Shown in pieces: positions 27,955 through 38,679 of a DNA stretch of 64,000 bases. Under the pieces are notes generated by a model. The model searched no databases and was not told where the DNA came from. It saw only the letters and a list, made by a program, of their open reading frames with translations. The stretch covers positions 6,221,501-6,285,500 of the forward strand of contig NZ_CP077093.1 of assembly GCF_014268755.2 (NCBI RefSeq). Direction: 5' to 3'. Source of the DNA: Pseudomonas vanderleydeniana (GTDB lineage Bacteria > Pseudomonadota > Gammaproteobacteria > Pseudomonadales > Pseudomonadaceae). Made by a program: the position numbers and the translations under genes. Each line of letters opens with the position of its first letter. Position 1 is the first letter of the stretch.

Positions 27955-28746
27955 CTAGCGCCGAAAGCTATCTACGCTGCTCGGCTTATTCCATAGCAGG
28001 GGCAGGATGTTTCCAAGGTGAAGGGGATCGGCACTGGTCCAGAACCTTGCCCCGCGGGCCGGGCCCGCGGACAGCAGGTCGCGGGCCTGCAGCAGGCGCT
28101 GGAGCTGGCGGGCCACTGCGGCCCCCGTGTCGATCAGGCTGATAGAGGCCGGAATCATTTCCAGCAGCAACGGCTTGAGGAAGGGATAGTGGGTGCAGCC
28201 GAGAATGATCGTGTCACAACCGGCCGCCAGCAGCGGCTCGACGTAGCTGGCCAGCAACTGGCGCAGGGCCTGGCTGTGCAGGTCACCGTCCTCGATCATC
28301 TCCACCAGGCCGGGACAGGGCTGGGTGACCACCCGGACATCGTTGGCGAAACGATCGAGCAAGGCGGCGAACTTGGCGCTCTGCAACGTGCCGGTGGTCG
28401 CCAGCACCCCGACCACGCCGCTGCGGGTGGCGGCGGCAGCCGGCTTGACCGCCGGTTCCATACCGACCAGCGGCCAGTCCGGATAAAGCTGGCGCAAGTC
28501 GGCGACACCGGCGACAGTGGCGGTATTGCAGGCGATCACCAGCGCCTTGGCGCCCTGCTCGCGCAGGAAGCCGGCAATCACCTGGCAACGCTGGCGAATG
28601 TATTCCGGACTTTTTTCGCCGTAGGGGATGTGCCCACAGTCGGCGACATACAGCAGCGACTCACGGGGCAACAGGGCATGAATCTCGTTGAGCACCGACA
28701 GGCCGCCGACACCCGAGTCGAACACCCCGATCGGCGCTTCACTCAT
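27955..28746 (-). CDS. murI: Glutamate racemase
   Basis: 263-residue cofactor-independent racemase supplying D-glutamate for peptidoglycan. The two catalytic Cys are in ACNTAT (near residue 74) and LGCTHYP (near residue 183); the start [14 protein letters not shown] is typical. It overlaps the moeB-like gene by 8 nt and closes the hemA-prfA-prmC-moeB-murI series. The longer open frame upstream of the chosen ATG lies in moeB and is not conserved. Confidence 0.97.
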   Translation of the reverse strand: MSEAPIGVFDSGVGGLSVLNEIHALLPRESLLYVADCGHIPYGEKSPEYIRQRCQVIAGFLREQGAKALVIACNTATVAGVADLRQLYPDWPLVGMEPAVKPAAAATRSGVVGVLATTGTLQSAKFAALLDRFANDVRVVTQPCPGLVEMIEDGDLHSQALRQLLASYVEPLLAAGCDTIILGCTHYPFLKPLLLEMIPASISLIDTGAAVARQLQRLLQARDLLSAGPARGARFWTSADPLHLGNILPLLWNKPSSVDSFRR

Positions 28747-29494
28747 GGCGGCCGCCACAGACGGCGCACTGCGGGTCACGCTTGACCCGCAGCTCACGAA
28801 ACTTCGTGCCCAACGCATCGACCAGCAACAGCCGACCAACCAGCGGCTCGCCAAAACCGGCAAGCAGTTTCAGGGCCTCCAGGGCTTGCAGGCTGCCGAC
28901 CAGCCCCACCAGCGGCCCCACCACCCCGGCCTCGCTGCAGGTCAGCTCGGCCTCGCTGCCGTGACCGTACAGGCAGTGATAGCACGGGCTGTCGGCCCGG
29001 CGTGGGTCGAAGACCGACAGTTGGCCCTCCAGGCGAATCGCCGCGCCGCTGACCAGCGGCTTGCCGGCAGCCACACAGGCCGCGTTGACCGCCTCACGGG
29101 TGGAAAAGTTGTCGCAGCAATCGAGCACCAGGTCGACGCCGGCAATGACCGCACCCAGGCTGTCTTCATCCAGGGCCTGGCGATGGGCGACCAGGCGCAC
29201 CTCCGGATTGAGCGCGGTCAGCCGGCGCAACGCCGAATCGACCTTGCCCGAACCGACGCTGTCGGTGTCGTGGATGATCTGGCGCTGCAGGTTGGTCAGG
29301 TCGACGCTGTCGAAATCCACCAGGTGCAACTCCCCCACCCCGGCAGCGGCCAGGTACAGGGCCACCGGAGCTCCGAGACCACCGAGGCCGACGATCAGTA
29401 CCCGGCTGTCTTTCAGGCGCAACTGGCCGTCGATATCGACCTGCCGCAACAGGATCTGCCGGCTATAGCGCAACAGTTCCTGGTCGTTCAGCAC
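28739..29494 (-). CDS. moeB: MoeB/ThiF-type adenylyltransferase (molybdopterin-synthase activating)
   Basis: 251 residues. E1-like enzyme that adenylates the C terminus of MoaD (or a related ubiquitin-like carrier). N-terminal [16 protein letters not shown], nucleotide motif [20 protein letters not shown], and two Zn-binding CxxC pairs (PCYHCLYG and CAVCGG). Start is a GTG that overlaps the prmC stop region by 7 nt; both ends overlap neighbours, indicating tight coupling. No other molybdopterin gene is nearby, so a role in thiamine or tRNA sulfur transfer is also possible. Confidence 0.92.
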   Translation of the reverse strand: MLNDQELLRYSRQILLRQVDIDGQLRLKDSRVLIVGLGGLGAPVALYLAAAGVGELHLVDFDSVDLTNLQRQIIHDTDSVGSGKVDSALRRLTALNPEVRLVAHRQALDEDSLGAVIAGVDLVLDCCDNFSTREAVNAACVAAGKPLVSGAAIRLEGQLSVFDPRRADSPCYHCLYGHGSEAELTCSEAGVVGPLVGLVGSLQALEALKLLAGFGEPLVGRLLLVDALGTKFRELRVKRDPQCAVCGGRHE

Positions 29495-30318
29495 GATAGC
29501 CGCCCCAGGCTGATACGCTGGTGGCCGCCCAGGTCGGTACGGCTGTGCACTTCGCTGAACCCTTGCGCCGCCAGCAGGCCACATACCGCTTCAGCCTGGT
29601 CATAGCCGTGCTCGAGCAGCAACCAGCCATCGACCTCAAGGTGCGCGGGAGCTTCGGCGATGATCGTACGCAGGTCATCCAGGCCATCGGCACCGGCAAC
29701 AAGCGCACTGGCCGGCTCGAAACGAACATCACCCTCGACCAGATGCGGATCGGCGGCGGCGATGTAGGGCGGGTTACTGATGATCAGTTGAAAACGCCGG
29801 CCTTGCAGGGCACTGAACCAGTGACTCTGCAAGACCGTGGCGTTGTCCAGGCCCAGGCGCTCGCGGTTGCGTTCGGCCAGGGCCACCGCTTCCGGCACGC
29901 GATCGACCGCCGTGACCTGCCAGGCCGGACGCTCGCTGGCCAGGGCCAGGGCAATCGCGCCGGTGCCGGTACCGAGGTCGAGCACCTTCGCCGGGGACGC
30001 CGGCAGCAACTCCAGCGCAGCCTCTACCAGCAGTTCGGTATCCGGGCGTGGAATCAGGGTATGTGGCGCGACTTCCAGGTCGAGTTTCCAGAAGCCCTGC
30101 TGGCCCAGGATGTAGGCCACCGGTTCACCTTCACGGCGGCGCTGCAGGAAATCGCCGAAGGTCTGCGCGTCTTCGCTGCTGACGATCTTTTCCGGCCAGG
30201 TGTGCAGGTAGCTGCGGGACTTGCCCAGGGCAGCCGCCAACAGCAACTCGGCGTCCAGGCGCGCCGTTGGAGAATCAGGCAGTTCGGCGGCGCGCAGCAG
30301 GCTGGCAATAATAGTCAT
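29488..30318 (-). CDS. prmC: Release factor glutamine methyltransferase PrmC
   Basis: 276-residue SAM-dependent enzyme that methylates the GGQ glutamine of release factors RF1 and RF2. SAM motif VLDLGTGTGAIALALA near residue 115 and the substrate-binding NPPYIA near residue 183 are intact. It directly follows prfA with no intervening nucleotide, pairing enzyme with substrate. Length is normal. Confidence 0.97.
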   Translation of the reverse strand: MTIIASLLRAAELPDSPTARLDAELLLAAALGKSRSYLHTWPEKIVSSEDAQTFGDFLQRRREGEPVAYILGQQGFWKLDLEVAPHTLIPRPDTELLVEAALELLPASPAKVLDLGTGTGAIALALASERPAWQVTAVDRVPEAVALAERNRERLGLDNATVLQSHWFSALQGRRFQLIISNPPYIAAADPHLVEGDVRFEPASALVAGADGLDDLRTIIAEAPAHLEVDGWLLLEHGYDQAEAVCGLLAAQGFSEVHSRTDLGGHQRISLGRLSC

Positions 30319-31401
30319 TCAGTCACCCAGTGCCGCCAGTTGGTCGGCCTGGTATTCGGCCAGCAGCGGTTCGATCACCGCCTCGACGCCACCGGCCATG
30401 ATTTCGTCCAGGGAGTACAGGGTCAGGTTGACACGATGGTCGGTGACCCGGCCCTGCGGGAAGTTGTAGGTACGGATGCGTTCGGAACGGTCGCCGGAGC
30501 CCACCAGCAGCTTGCGCTCGCTGGCAATCGCGTTGGCGGCGGCGCTGGCCTGCTGGTCGTTGAGCTTGGCCGACAGCCAGGCCATGGCCCGCGCCCGGTT
30601 CTTGTGCTGGGAACGCTCTTCCTGGCACTCGACCACGATCCCCGACGGAATGTGGGTGATGCGGATCGCCGAGTCGGTCTTGTTCACGTGCTGACCGCCC
30701 GCCCCCGAGGAACGGTAGGTGTCGATGCGCAGGTCCGCCGGGTTGATCTCGATGGCTTCCTGTTCGTCCGGCTCGGGCAGCACCGCCACGGTGCAGGCCG
30801 AGGTGTGGATACGGCCCTGGGATTCGGTGGCCGGTACCCGCTGCACGCGGTGGGCACCCGACTCGAACTTCAGCTTGCCATAGACGTTCTCGCCCTCGAC
30901 GCGGGCGATGACCTCCTTGTAGCCACCATGCTCGCCCTCGCTTTCCGAGAGGATCTCCACCCGCCAGCCACGTTTCTCGGCATACCGCGAGTACATGCGG
31001 AACAGGTCGCCGGAGAAGATCGCCGCCTCGTCACCACCGGTACCGGCACGGATTTCGAGGAACACGTTGCGCCCGTCGTTAGGGTCCTTGGGCAGCAGCA
31101 TGCGTTGCAGGGTCGACTCCAGCTCGACCAGTTGTTCCTTGGCCTCGCGGGTTTCCTCGACCGCCATCTCGCGCAGGTCCGGATCACTGTCCTTGAGCAG
31201 TGCCTGGGCCCCCTCGAGATCCGACTGCACCTTCAGCACCTGCTGGTAGGCGGCGACGATCGGCTCGACCTCTGCATACTCCTTGGAGTAGGCACGGAAC
31301 TTGGCCTGGTCGGAAATGACTTCGCCATCGCCAAGCAAGGCGGTCAGTTCCTCGAAACGGTCCTGGAGGACGTCCAACTTTTTGAGCAGTGACGCTTTCA
31401 T
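30319..31401 (-). CDS. prfA: Peptide chain release factor 1
   Basis: 360-residue RF1 that terminates at UAA/UAG. The GGQ motif ([15 protein letters not shown]) is near residue 235, and the stop-codon-reading segment reads [14 protein letters not shown], cited by its PAT tripeptide that marks RF1 rather than RF2 (SPF). Overlaps hemA by 4 nt and abuts prmC. Normal length. Confidence 0.98.
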   Translation of the reverse strand: MKASLLKKLDVLQDRFEELTALLGDGEVISDQAKFRAYSKEYAEVEPIVAAYQQVLKVQSDLEGAQALLKDSDPDLREMAVEETREAKEQLVELESTLQRMLLPKDPNDGRNVFLEIRAGTGGDEAAIFSGDLFRMYSRYAEKRGWRVEILSESEGEHGGYKEVIARVEGENVYGKLKFESGAHRVQRVPATESQGRIHTSACTVAVLPEPDEQEAIEINPADLRIDTYRSSGAGGQHVNKTDSAIRITHIPSGIVVECQEERSQHKNRARAMAWLSAKLNDQQASAAANAIASERKLLVGSGDRSERIRTYNFPQGRVTDHRVNLTLYSLDEIMAGGVEAVIEPLLAEYQADQLAALGD

Positions 31402-32687
31402 TGCGGTTTTTTATCCGAAAAGCTATCCGATGAGCCCTCACGGAGGGCAAAGAGTTCCTGCGCCATGGCCAGCGCATCGAGACGGCCTTCGGCGGACAAC
31501 TTCTTCAGTTGCACACTGGGCGCATGCATCAACTTGTTGGTCAGGCCGCGGGCCAGTTGCATCAACACCTCTTCGGCGCTGTTGCCGTTGGCCAGCAGGC
31601 GCTGGGCCTTTTGCAATTCTTCGTCACGCAGGCGTTCGCTCTGCTGACGGTAGGCGCGCAGTACATCCACGGCGGCCAGTTCGCGCAGACGCGCCATGAA
31701 ATCGTCGACGCCGTTGCTCACCAGTTCCTCGGCCGCCTGCGCGGCGCCCTGGCGGCTCTTGAGGTTCTCGGCGACCACTTCATGGAGATCGTCGACGGTA
31801 TAGAGGTAAACGTCGTCCAACTCGCCGACTTCCGGCTCGATATCCCGGGGAACCGCGATATCGACCATGAAGATCGGCTTGTGCTTGCGCAGCTTCAGCG
31901 CACTTTCCACGGCGCCCTTGCCGAGAATCGGCAACTGGCTGGCCGTCGAGCTGATCACGATGTCACTGTGCACCAGTTCCTGGGGAATATCGGCCAGCAG
32001 CACCGCGTGGGCACCGAACTCCTCGGCCAGGATCTTGGCCCGCTCCAGGGTCCGGTTGGCGACCACGATCCGCTTCACGCCCTGCTCGTGCAGGTGGCGG
32101 GCGACCAGGGTGATGGTCTCGCCGGCACCGATCAGCAACGCGCTGCTGCGCTGCAGGTCACTGAAAATCTGTTTCGCCAGGCTGACGGCGGCAAACGCCA
32201 CCGACACCGGGTTCTCGCCGATGGCGGTATCGGTGCGCACCTGCTTGGCGGCACTGAAGGTCGCCTGGAACAGCCGCCCGAGCAGCGGGCCGACGGTACC
32301 GGCTTCCCGCGCCACCGCATAGGCCGACTTCATCTGGCCGAGAATCTGCGGTTCGCCGAGCACCAGCGAGTCGAGCCCGGAGGCAACGCGCATCATGTGA
32401 CGAACAGCCGCATCATCCTCGTGCACATAGGCACTGGCGCGCAGTTCCTCCAGGCTCAGGTGGTGATAATCGGCCAGCCAGCGCAGGACCGTGTCCGCCG
32501 CCAGGTGATCCTGTTCTATATACAGTTCGCTGCGATTGCAGGTGGAGAGGATGGCGGCTTCCCGGCTGTCGGTCAGGCGGCAGAGCTGCTGCAGCGCCTC
32601 CACCAACTGCTCGGGGGTGAACGCCACGCGCTCGCGCACGTCTACGGAGGCCGTCTTGTGGTTGATGCCGAGTGCGAGGAAGGCCAT
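31398..32687 (-). CDS. hemA: Glutamyl-tRNA reductase
   Basis: 429-residue first enzyme of C5 tetrapyrrole synthesis, reducing Glu-tRNA to glutamate-1-semialdehyde with NADPH. N-terminal [17 protein letters not shown], catalytic Cys in [11 protein letters not shown] (C50), NADPH-binding [15 protein letters not shown] near residue 190. First gene of the hemA-prfA-prmC-moeB-murI operon and divergent from the TPR lipoprotein gene; the 186-bp region between them should hold both promoters, which I could not place with confidence. Confidence 0.98.
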   Translation of the reverse strand: MAFLALGINHKTASVDVRERVAFTPEQLVEALQQLCRLTDSREAAILSTCNRSELYIEQDHLAADTVLRWLADYHHLSLEELRASAYVHEDDAAVRHMMRVASGLDSLVLGEPQILGQMKSAYAVAREAGTVGPLLGRLFQATFSAAKQVRTDTAIGENPVSVAFAAVSLAKQIFSDLQRSSALLIGAGETITLVARHLHEQGVKRIVVANRTLERAKILAEEFGAHAVLLADIPQELVHSDIVISSTASQLPILGKGAVESALKLRKHKPIFMVDIAVPRDIEPEVGELDDVYLYTVDDLHEVVAENLKSRQGAAQAAEELVSNGVDDFMARLRELAAVDVLRAYRQQSERLRDEELQKAQRLLANGNSAEEVLMQLARGLTNKLMHAPSVQLKKLSAEGRLDALAMAQELFALREGSSDSFSDKKPQ

Positions 32688-32873
32688 TCAAGGTCGCTGA
32701 TGATGTCGAGAAGCCGACAATTGTCCTACTTCACCCGGTTCAGAACAACCACTGCCGACTATTGTCATAATCGAACGTTGCTATTAATGCCCCCGGTGAG
32801 CGGTCTCGGGTATGGTTCTGCCCACCGCTTGTGTCATGATGGCCCGACCGCAGGTTAGTTGCCCTTCTCCCCT

Positions 32874-34598
32874 ATGAATAGATCGTCCGCGTTGCTTCTC
32901 GCTTTTGTCGTCCTCAGCGGCTGCCAGGCCTTGGCACCCGTGTCGCCGGTCCATACGCCGCCGGCCGAGGAAACCACGGCGGCCCCGGAAAAGCCCAAGG
33001 TCTACGGCTCCTTCACTGAGGACACGGTCTTCAGCCTGTTGAGCGCGGAGCTGGCCGGACAGCGAAATCGTTTCGATATTGCCCTGGATAACTACGTCAC
33101 CCAGGCGATCAACACCCAGGATCCGGGCATTTCCGAGCGTGCCTTCCGCATCGCCGAGTACCTGGGCGCCGACCAGGCCGCCCTCGACACCTCGCTGATC
33201 TGGGCAAAAAACGCCCCGGACGACCTCGAGGCCCAGCGTGCGGCCGCCATCCAGCTGGCTCGCAGCGGGCGCTATGACGAATCCATGGTCTATATGGAGA
33301 AAGTCCTGCAGGGCAAGGGCGATACCCATTTCGACTTCCTCGCGCTGTCGGCGGCCGACACCGACCAGGACACCCGCAACGGCCTGATGAAGAGTTTCGA
33401 CCGCCTGCTGGTCAAGCACCCGAAGAACAGCCAGCTGATTTTCGGCAAGGCCCTGTTGCTGCAACAGGACGGTGACAGCCAGGGTGCCCTGACGCTGCTG
33501 GAGAACAATCCGCCGGAAGACGGCGAGATCGCCCCGCTGCTGTTGCGCGCGCGCCTGCTGCAGAGCCTCAATCGCGGCAAGGAAGCGATTCCGCTGCTGG
33601 AAAAGAGCATCAAGAAATACCCCGAAGACAAGCGCCTGCGCCTGACCTACGCACGCATGCTGGTCGAACAGGACCGCATGGCCGATGCCAAGGTGCAGTT
33701 CTCCAACCTGGTCCAGCAGTATCCGGAAGACGATGAGCTGCGCTTCTCGCTGGCGCTGGTCTGCCTGGAGGCCAAGGCCTGGGACGAGGCCAAGGGCTAT
33801 CTCGAAGAACTGATCGCCCGCGACAGCCACGTCGACTCCGCCCACCTGAACCTGGGCCGCATCGCCGAAGAAAAGAACGACCCGCAAGGCGCCCTGGAGG
33901 AGTACGAGCAGGTCGGCGCGGGCAACGACTACCTGCCGGCACAACTGCGCCAGGCGGACATCCTGGTCACCAGCGGTCGTGGCGCCGAAGCCTCGAAACG
34001 CCTGGCCGCCGCTCGTGACGAGCAGCCGGACTACGCGATCCAGCTGTACCTGATCGAAGCCGAGATCTTCTCCGCCAACAACCAGGGCGAACAGGCCTGG
34101 AAAGTCCTGCAACAGGCGCTGCTGCAGTACCCGGACGACCTGAACCTGCTTTACACCCGCGCCATGCAGGCGGAGAAACGCAACGACCTGGCCCAGATGG
34201 AGAAGGACCTGCGGGCGATTCTCAAGCGCGAACCGGACAACGCCATGGCCCTCAACGCCTTGGGCTACACCCTGTCGGACCGCACCACGCGCTACGCCGA
34301 AGCCAAGGAACTGATCGAAAAGGCGCATCAGCTGAACCCCGAGGATCCTGCCGTGCTCGACAGCCTCGGCTGGGTCAATTTCCGCCTGGGCAACCTCGAC
34401 GAGGCCGAGCGCCTGCTGCGCCAGGCCCTGGAGCGCTTCCCCGACCAGGAGGTCGCGGCGCACCTGGGTGAAGTCCTGTGGGCCAACGGCAAGCAGGGCG
34501 AGGCCAGAAAGATCTGGGGCAAGTTCCTCAAGGACCAGCCCGACAGCCCCATCCTGCGTGGCACCATCAAACGCCTGACCGGTTCCGAGACTCTTTAA
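32874..34598 (+). CDS. TPR-repeat outer-membrane lipoprotein
   Basis: 574 residues. A signal peptide with lipobox VLSGC (C17) is followed by many tetratricopeptide repeats, clearest at about 285-345 ([36 protein letters not shown]) and 430-520 ([36 protein letters not shown]). Conserved directly upstream of lolB in pseudomonads, hence probably an envelope-assembly or lipoprotein-handling scaffold, though no function is known. Only 4 nt separate it from lolB. The ribosome site is weak; the signal peptide defines the start. Confidence 0.93.
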   Translation: MNRSSALLLAFVVLSGCQALAPVSPVHTPPAEETTAAPEKPKVYGSFTEDTVFSLLSAELAGQRNRFDIALDNYVTQAINTQDPGISERAFRIAEYLGADQAALDTSLIWAKNAPDDLEAQRAAAIQLARSGRYDESMVYMEKVLQGKGDTHFDFLALSAADTDQDTRNGLMKSFDRLLVKHPKNSQLIFGKALLLQQDGDSQGALTLLENNPPEDGEIAPLLLRARLLQSLNRGKEAIPLLEKSIKKYPEDKRLRLTYARMLVEQDRMADAKVQFSNLVQQYPEDDELRFSLALVCLEAKAWDEAKGYLEELIARDSHVDSAHLNLGRIAEEKNDPQGALEEYEQVGAGNDYLPAQLRQADILVTSGRGAEASKRLAAARDEQPDYAIQLYLIEAEIFSANNQGEQAWKVLQQALLQYPDDLNLLYTRAMQAEKRNDLAQMEKDLRAILKREPDNAMALNALGYTLSDRTTRYAEAKELIEKAHQLNPEDPAVLDSLGWVNFRLGNLDEAERLLRQALERFPDQEVAAHLGEVLWANGKQGEARKIWGKFLKDQPDSPILRGTIKRLTGSETL

Positions 34599-34602
34599 GC
34601 TT

Positions 34603-35220
34603 ATGTTCCTGCGCCACCTCGTTGTTTTCAGCCTGATCGCCCTGCTCGCCGGTTGTGCGGGCTTCGGCGCCCGTGAGTCCGTCGAGGGCCACGGTGACCC
34701 GGCCCGCTGGGCCAGCCACAAGCAGCAGTTGAGCAGCCTCGACGGCTGGCAGATCAACGGCAAGGTCGGTATCCGCGCGCCGAAGGACTCCGGCAGCGGT
34801 ACGCTGTTCTGGCTGCAGCGCCAGGACTATTACGACATCCGCCTCTCCGGCCCGCTGGGTCGCGGCGCCGCGCGCCTGACCGGACGTCCCGGCCAGGTCT
34901 CGCTGGAGGTTGCCAACCAGGGCCGCTACGAGGCGCAAAGCCCCGAGGCCCTGCTGGAAGAGCAACTGGGCTGGAAGCTGCCGGTGTCGCACCTGGTCTG
35001 GTGGGTCCGCGGCCTGCCCGCTCCCGACAGCAAGAGCCGCCTGAGCCTGGACAATGACAGCCACCTCGCCACCCTGGAGCAGGATGGCTGGCAGGTCGAG
35101 TACCAGAGCTACTCCGAACAGAACGGCTACTGGCTGCCTGAACGCCTGAAGCTGCACGGCCAGGACCTCGACGTCACCCTGGTGATCAAGGACTGGCAGC
35201 CACGCCGGCTGGGGCAATGA
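34603..35220 (+). CDS. lolB: Outer-membrane lipoprotein receptor LolB
   Basis: 205-residue lipoprotein that accepts lipoproteins from LolA and inserts them in the outer membrane. Lipobox LLAGC at C18, then the LolB barrel with [18 protein letters not shown] and [13 protein letters not shown]; the exposed hydrophobic loop is in [14 protein letters not shown]. Operon order TPR lipoprotein-lolB-ispE with 1 nt before ispE is the standard gammaproteobacterial arrangement. Confidence 0.97.
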   Translation: MFLRHLVVFSLIALLAGCAGFGARESVEGHGDPARWASHKQQLSSLDGWQINGKVGIRAPKDSGSGTLFWLQRQDYYDIRLSGPLGRGAARLTGRPGQVSLEVANQGRYEAQSPEALLEEQLGWKLPVSHLVWWVRGLPAPDSKSRLSLDNDSHLATLEQDGWQVEYQSYSEQNGYWLPERLKLHGQDLDVTLVIKDWQPRRLGQ

Positions 35221-35221
35221 C

Positions 35222-36073
35222 ATGAGCGCCCGCCAACTGAGCCTGCCCTCACCCGCCAAGCTGAACCTGATGCTGCACATCATCGGCCGCCGGGCGGATG
35301 GCTACCATGAATTGCAGACCCTCTTTCAGTTCCTCGATTACGGAGACGAACTGCACTTCGCCCTGCGCGACGATGGCGTGATCCACCTGCGCACCGAGTT
35401 CGACGGCGTCCCCCACGACAGCAACCTGATCGTGCGGGCGGCGAAGAAGCTCCAGGAGCAATCCGGATCGACGCTCGGCGCGGACATCTGGATCGACAAG
35501 ATCCTGCCCATGGGCGGCGGCATCGGTGGCGGCAGTTCGAATGCCGCGACCACCCTGCTAGGCCTGAACCATCTCTGGCAACTGGACTGGAACGAGGATC
35601 GCCTGGCGGCCCTGGGCCTGACGCTGGGCGCCGACGTGCCGGTTTTCGTGCGCGGCCACGCGGCTTTTGCCGAGGGCGTCGGGGAGAAACTCACCCCGGT
35701 CGACCCCGAAGAGCCGTGGTATGTCGTACTGGTCCCGCAAGTCTCTGTAAGTACAGCAGAAATTTTTTCGGATCCGCTGTTGACACGTAACTCCCCGCCC
35801 ATTAAAGTGCGCCCCGTTCCCGAGGGAAACAGTCGAAATGACTGCTTGCCGGTTGTTGCAAGACGTTATCCAGATGTACGTAACGCCTTGGATTCGCTGG
35901 GTAAATATACCGAAGCGAAACTGACCGGAACTGGAAGTTGTGTGTTTGGGGCCTTCCCAAACAAAGCTGAAGCTGATAAAGTCTCGGCCCTTCTTGCAGA
36001 GACCCATACAGGGTTTGTAGCCAAAGGCAGCAACATCTCGATGTTGCACCGCAAGTTGCAAAGTCTGCTCTAG
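35222..36073 (+). CDS. ispE: 4-diphosphocytidyl-2-C-methyl-D-erythritol kinase
   Basis: 283-residue GHMP kinase of the MEP isoprenoid pathway. N-terminal [24 protein letters not shown] (cited by SPAKLNL and DGYHELQT), ATP loop [20 protein letters not shown] near residue 95 and C-terminal [12 protein letters not shown]. From about 35740 to the stop the codon choice changes to AT-richer, less biased codons; a tRNA-type promoter (35780-35808) sits in that part, which may explain it. Confidence 0.97.
   Translation: MSARQLSLPSPAKLNLMLHIIGRRADGYHELQTLFQFLDYGDELHFALRDDGVIHLRTEFDGVPHDSNLIVRAAKKLQEQSGSTLGADIWIDKILPMGGGIGGGSSNAATTLLGLNHLWQLDWNEDRLAALGLTLGADVPVFVRGHAAFAEGVGEKLTPVDPEEPWYVVLVPQVSVSTAEIFSDPLLTRNSPPIKVRPVPEGNSRNDCLPVVARRYPDVRNALDSLGKYTEAKLTGTGSCVFGAFPNKAEADKVSALLAETHTGFVAKGSNISMLHRKLQSLL
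35780..35808 (+). promoter_or_regulatory. Strong sigma70 promoter inside ispE, likely for tRNA-Gln and prs
   Basis: TTGACA (35780-35785), a 17-nt spacer and TAAAGT (35803-35808), followed by a GC-rich discriminator GCGCCCCG, the form typical of stringently controlled stable-RNA promoters. It lies about 300 nt before tRNA-Gln on the same strand. The prediction is by consensus only. Confidence 0.65.
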
Positions 36074-36108
36074 GAATTCGAGTACCCGGTACTCGTAGCA
36101 ACAGATAC

Positions 36109-36183
36109 AGGGGCGTCGCCAAGCGGTAAGGCAGCAGGTTTTGATCCTGCCATGCGTTGGTTCGAATCCAGCCGCCCCTGCCA
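36109..36183 (+). tRNA. tRNA-Gln (anticodon TTG)
   Basis: 75 nt with the CCA end encoded. Acceptor arms AGGGGCG (36109-36115) and CGCCCCT (36173-36179) pair fully; the anticodon stem GCAGG/CCTGC encloses loop TTTTGAT with anticodon TTG at 36141-36143; T-loop TTCGAAT present. Located between ispE and prs as in other pseudomonads. Confidence 0.97.
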
Positions 36184-36229
36184 TTTTCTAATACTCATCC
36201 AGGTTACCCTCAGCCTTCAGGTACTGCGC

Positions 36230-37171
36230 GTGTCCAAGATGATGGTCTTTACGGGGAATGCCAACCCCGATCTGGCTCGGCGTGTCGTACGTCAGCTGCA
36301 TATCCCTCTCGGTGACATCTCTGTTGGAAAATTTTCCGACGGCGAAATTACTGCCGAGATCAATGAAAACGTCCGCGGTAAAGACGTCTTCATTATCCAG
36401 CCGACTTGCGCTCCGACCAACGATAACCTGATGGAACTCGTCGTGATGGCTGATGCCTTCCGCCGTTCCTCAGCCACCCGAATCACTGCGGTGATCCCTT
36501 ACTTTGGTTACGCCCGTCAGGATCGCCGTCCGCGTTCCGCACGTGTGGCTATCAGCGCGAAAGTCGTGGCTGACATGCTCACCGTGGTAGGCATCGACCG
36601 TGTTCTCACGGTTGACCTGCACGCTGACCAGATCCAGGGTTTCTTCGATATTCCGGTAGATAACATCTACGGCTCCCCTGTCCTGGTGGATGACATCGAA
36701 GACCAGCGTTTCGAAAACCTGATGATCGTGTCTCCGGACATTGGTGGCGTCGTGCGTGCACGTGCTGTTGCCAAGTCGCTGGGCGTGGATCTGGGCATCA
36801 TCGACAAGCGTCGTGAGAAGGCCAACCACTCCGAAGTGATGCACATCATCGGTGATGTCGAAGGCCGCACCTGCATTCTCGTCGACGACATGGTCGACAC
36901 CGCCGGCACCCTGTGCCACGCGGCGAAAGCCCTCAAGGAACATGGCGCTGCCAAGGTCTTTGCCTACTGCACACACCCTGTGCTGTCGGGTCGGGCGATC
37001 GAGAACATTGAAAATTCCGTGCTGGACGAGCTGGTGGTGACCAACACCATCCCGCTGTCCGCCGCAGCACAAGCCTGTGCACGTATCCGCCAGCTGGATA
37101 TCGCACCGGTAGTCGCCGAAGCGGTTCGCCGCATCAGCAACGAAGAATCGATCAGCGCGATGTTCCGCTAA
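36230..37171 (+). CDS. prs: Ribose-phosphate pyrophosphokinase (PRPP synthase)
   Basis: 313-residue enzyme making PRPP from ribose-5-phosphate and ATP, the substrate shared by hpt and upp in this window. GTG start giving [17 protein letters not shown] matches the family end; the open frame continues upstream through the tRNA but is not conserved. PRPP motif [14 protein letters not shown] loop [11 protein letters not shown] and divalent-cation site [12 protein letters not shown] are intact. An intrinsic terminator follows at 37208. Confidence 0.98.
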   Translation: MSKMMVFTGNANPDLARRVVRQLHIPLGDISVGKFSDGEITAEINENVRGKDVFIIQPTCAPTNDNLMELVVMADAFRRSSATRITAVIPYFGYARQDRRPRSARVAISAKVVADMLTVVGIDRVLTVDLHADQIQGFFDIPVDNIYGSPVLVDDIEDQRFENLMIVSPDIGGVVRARAVAKSLGVDLGIIDKRREKANHSEVMHIIGDVEGRTCILVDDMVDTAGTLCHAAKALKEHGAAKVFAYCTHPVLSGRAIENIENSVLDELVVTNTIPLSAAAQACARIRQLDIAPVVAEAVRRISNEESISAMFR

Positions 37172-37207
37172 GGGCCTGGCCCTGCCGAACAGCCGTTGAC
37201 GTAAAGC

Positions 37208-37245
37208 GCCCCGCCCCAACACTCATGTTGGGGCGGGGCTTTTTT
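37208..37245 (+). terminator. Intrinsic terminator after prs
   Basis: 13-bp GC-rich stem (37208-37220 with 37227-37239), 6-nt loop ACTCAT, then six T residues. It separates prs from rplY. Confidence 0.93.
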
Positions 37246-37306
37246 GCCCATACCGCTCACGTCGGTCGCAGACGTGATCCGGAGATGGCTATTTTGGAGA
37301 TACAAA

Positions 37307-37906
37307 ATGACTGATTTCATCCTGAACGCCGAAGCGCGCAACGACCTGGGGAAAGGTGCGAGCCGCCGCCTGCGTCGTCTCGCCAGCCAGGTTCCTGCCG
37401 TTGTCTACGGTGGCGACAAGGCTCCTGAGTCCATCACCATCCTGGCAAAAGAAATTGCCAAGCTGTTCGAAGACGAGGCTGCCTTCAGCCACGTGATCGA
37501 GCTGAACGTGGGTGGCTCCAAGCAGAACGTGATCGTTAAAGCTCTGCAGCGTCACCCTGCCAAGCAGTTCATCATGCACGCCGACTTCGTACGCGTTGTC
37601 GCTGGCAAGAAACTGACCGCTACCGTTCCTGTGCACTTCATCAACGAAGCTGCTCCAGTGAAGAAAGGCGGCGAGATCTCCCACGTCGTGAACGAGATCG
37701 AAGTTTCCTGCGAAGCCAAGGACCTGCCTGAATTCATCGAAGTCGACCTGGCCAACGCCGAAGTCGGTTCGATCATTCACCTGTCCGACCTCAAGGCGCC
37801 TAAAGGCGTTGAGTTCGTAGCTCTGGCACACGGTGACGACAAGGCAGTAGCCAACGTTCACGCTCCACGTGTTGCTCCAGAAGCTGAAGAAGGCGCTGCA
37901 GAGTAA
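37307..37906 (+). CDS. rplY: 50S ribosomal protein L25, Ctc/TL5 type
   Basis: 199-residue 5S-rRNA-binding protein. The N-terminal L25 domain ([21 protein letters not shown], cited by FILNAEAR and GKGASRRLR) is fused to the longer TL5/Ctc C-terminal beta-domain ([21 protein letters not shown], cited by KKGGEIS), as usual in Pseudomonas. Ribosome site TTGGAG lies 10 nt before the ATG. Codon choice is that of a highly expressed gene. Confidence 0.97.
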   Translation: MTDFILNAEARNDLGKGASRRLRRLASQVPAVVYGGDKAPESITILAKEIAKLFEDEAAFSHVIELNVGGSKQNVIVKALQRHPAKQFIMHADFVRVVAGKKLTATVPVHFINEAAPVKKGGEISHVVNEIEVSCEAKDLPEFIEVDLANAEVGSIIHLSDLKAPKGVEFVALAHGDDKAVANVHAPRVAPEAEEGAAE

Positions 37907-37949
37907 TTTCACTCTGACGCCGGAGTGATTGGAAACATCGCGGACTGGA

Positions 37950-38026
37950 ACGTAGCGAGAAAGCGGGCGAGAATGCGGAGTTTACATCATGGTAAATGAG
38001 CACTTTTCGTCCACTTTCGCCGCAAC
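37950..38026. repeat. Imperfect palindromic element B between rplY and pth
   Basis: Arms ACGTAGCGAGAAAGCGGGCG and the partly complementary CGTCCACTTTCGCCGCAAC fold around TTTACATCATGGTAAA. The block order GGCGAG, GCG-AGTT-AC, AATGAGCA, CTTTC, CGCA matches element A (6375-6489) read on its minus strand. The gap otherwise holds only a weak ribosome site for pth. Confidence 0.6.
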
Positions 38027-38071
38027 CGCCAACGGCGTTGTTATCCACCATTCCATAGAAGGGCCCCTGTC

Positions 38072-38656
38072 GTGACTGCCATCAAACTGATCGTTGGCCT
38101 GGGTAATCCAGGCACCGAATACGAACAGACCCGGCATAACGCGGGGGCCCTTTTTGTTGAACGCATCGCTTCGGCACAAGGCATCAGCCTCGTGGCCGAT
38201 CGCAAGTATTTCGGCCTGACCGGGCGCTTCAGTCACCAGGGTCAGGATGTTCGTCTGCTGATTCCCACCACCTACATGAACCGTAGTGGCCAGGCCGTTT
38301 CGGCACTGGCTGGATTCTTCCGCATCAAGCCTGAAGAAATCCTCGTGGCGCACGACGAACTCGACCTGCCACCCGGCGTTGCCAAGCTCAAGCAGGGCGG
38401 CGGGCATGGCGGGCACAACGGCCTGCGCGACATTATCGCGCAGCTCGGCAACCAGAATAACTTTCACCGCCTGCGGCTTGGCATTGGCCACCCGGGCGTT
38501 GCAAGCATGGTTTCAAATTTCGTCCTGGGTCGTGCGCCACGCGCCGAACAGGAAAAACTCGATGCCAGCATCGATTTTGCCCTCGGCGTGCTGCCGGATA
38601 TCCTCGCCGGTGAATGGAACCGTGCGATGAAAAACCTGCACACCCAGAAGGCCTGA
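38072..38656 (+). CDS. pth: Peptidyl-tRNA hydrolase
   Basis: 194-residue enzyme that recycles prematurely released peptidyl-tRNA. GTG start giving [13 protein letters not shown]; catalytic His in [17 protein letters not shown] (H24-type position), [16 protein letters not shown] and [12 protein letters not shown] are conserved. Order rplY-pth-ychF is standard; ychF begins 23 nt on. Confidence 0.97.
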   Translation: MTAIKLIVGLGNPGTEYEQTRHNAGALFVERIASAQGISLVADRKYFGLTGRFSHQGQDVRLLIPTTYMNRSGQAVSALAGFFRIKPEEILVAHDELDLPPGVAKLKQGGGHGGHNGLRDIIAQLGNQNNFHRLRLGIGHPGVASMVSNFVLGRAPRAEQEKLDASIDFALGVLPDILAGEWNRAMKNLHTQKA

Positions 38657-38679
38657 CTCTTTACCCGAGGGGAAACACC

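Noticed and set aside
35740..36073. AT-richer end of ispE as a sign of horizontal transfer
   Set aside because: The protein remains a normal full-length IspE and the flanking order is core; an embedded promoter explains the composition better.
35558..36184. 208-residue open frame on the minus strand starting [13 protein letters not shown], antisense to tRNA-Gln and ispE
   Set aside because: The start is the reverse complement of the tRNA 3' half, a well-known source of false proteins with AGFEP-type ends; ispE and the tRNA explain the region.
36109..36230. tRNA-Gln as an attachment site of an integrated element
   Set aside because: No integrase gene and no direct repeat of the tRNA 3' end was seen; the flanking genes are core on both sides.
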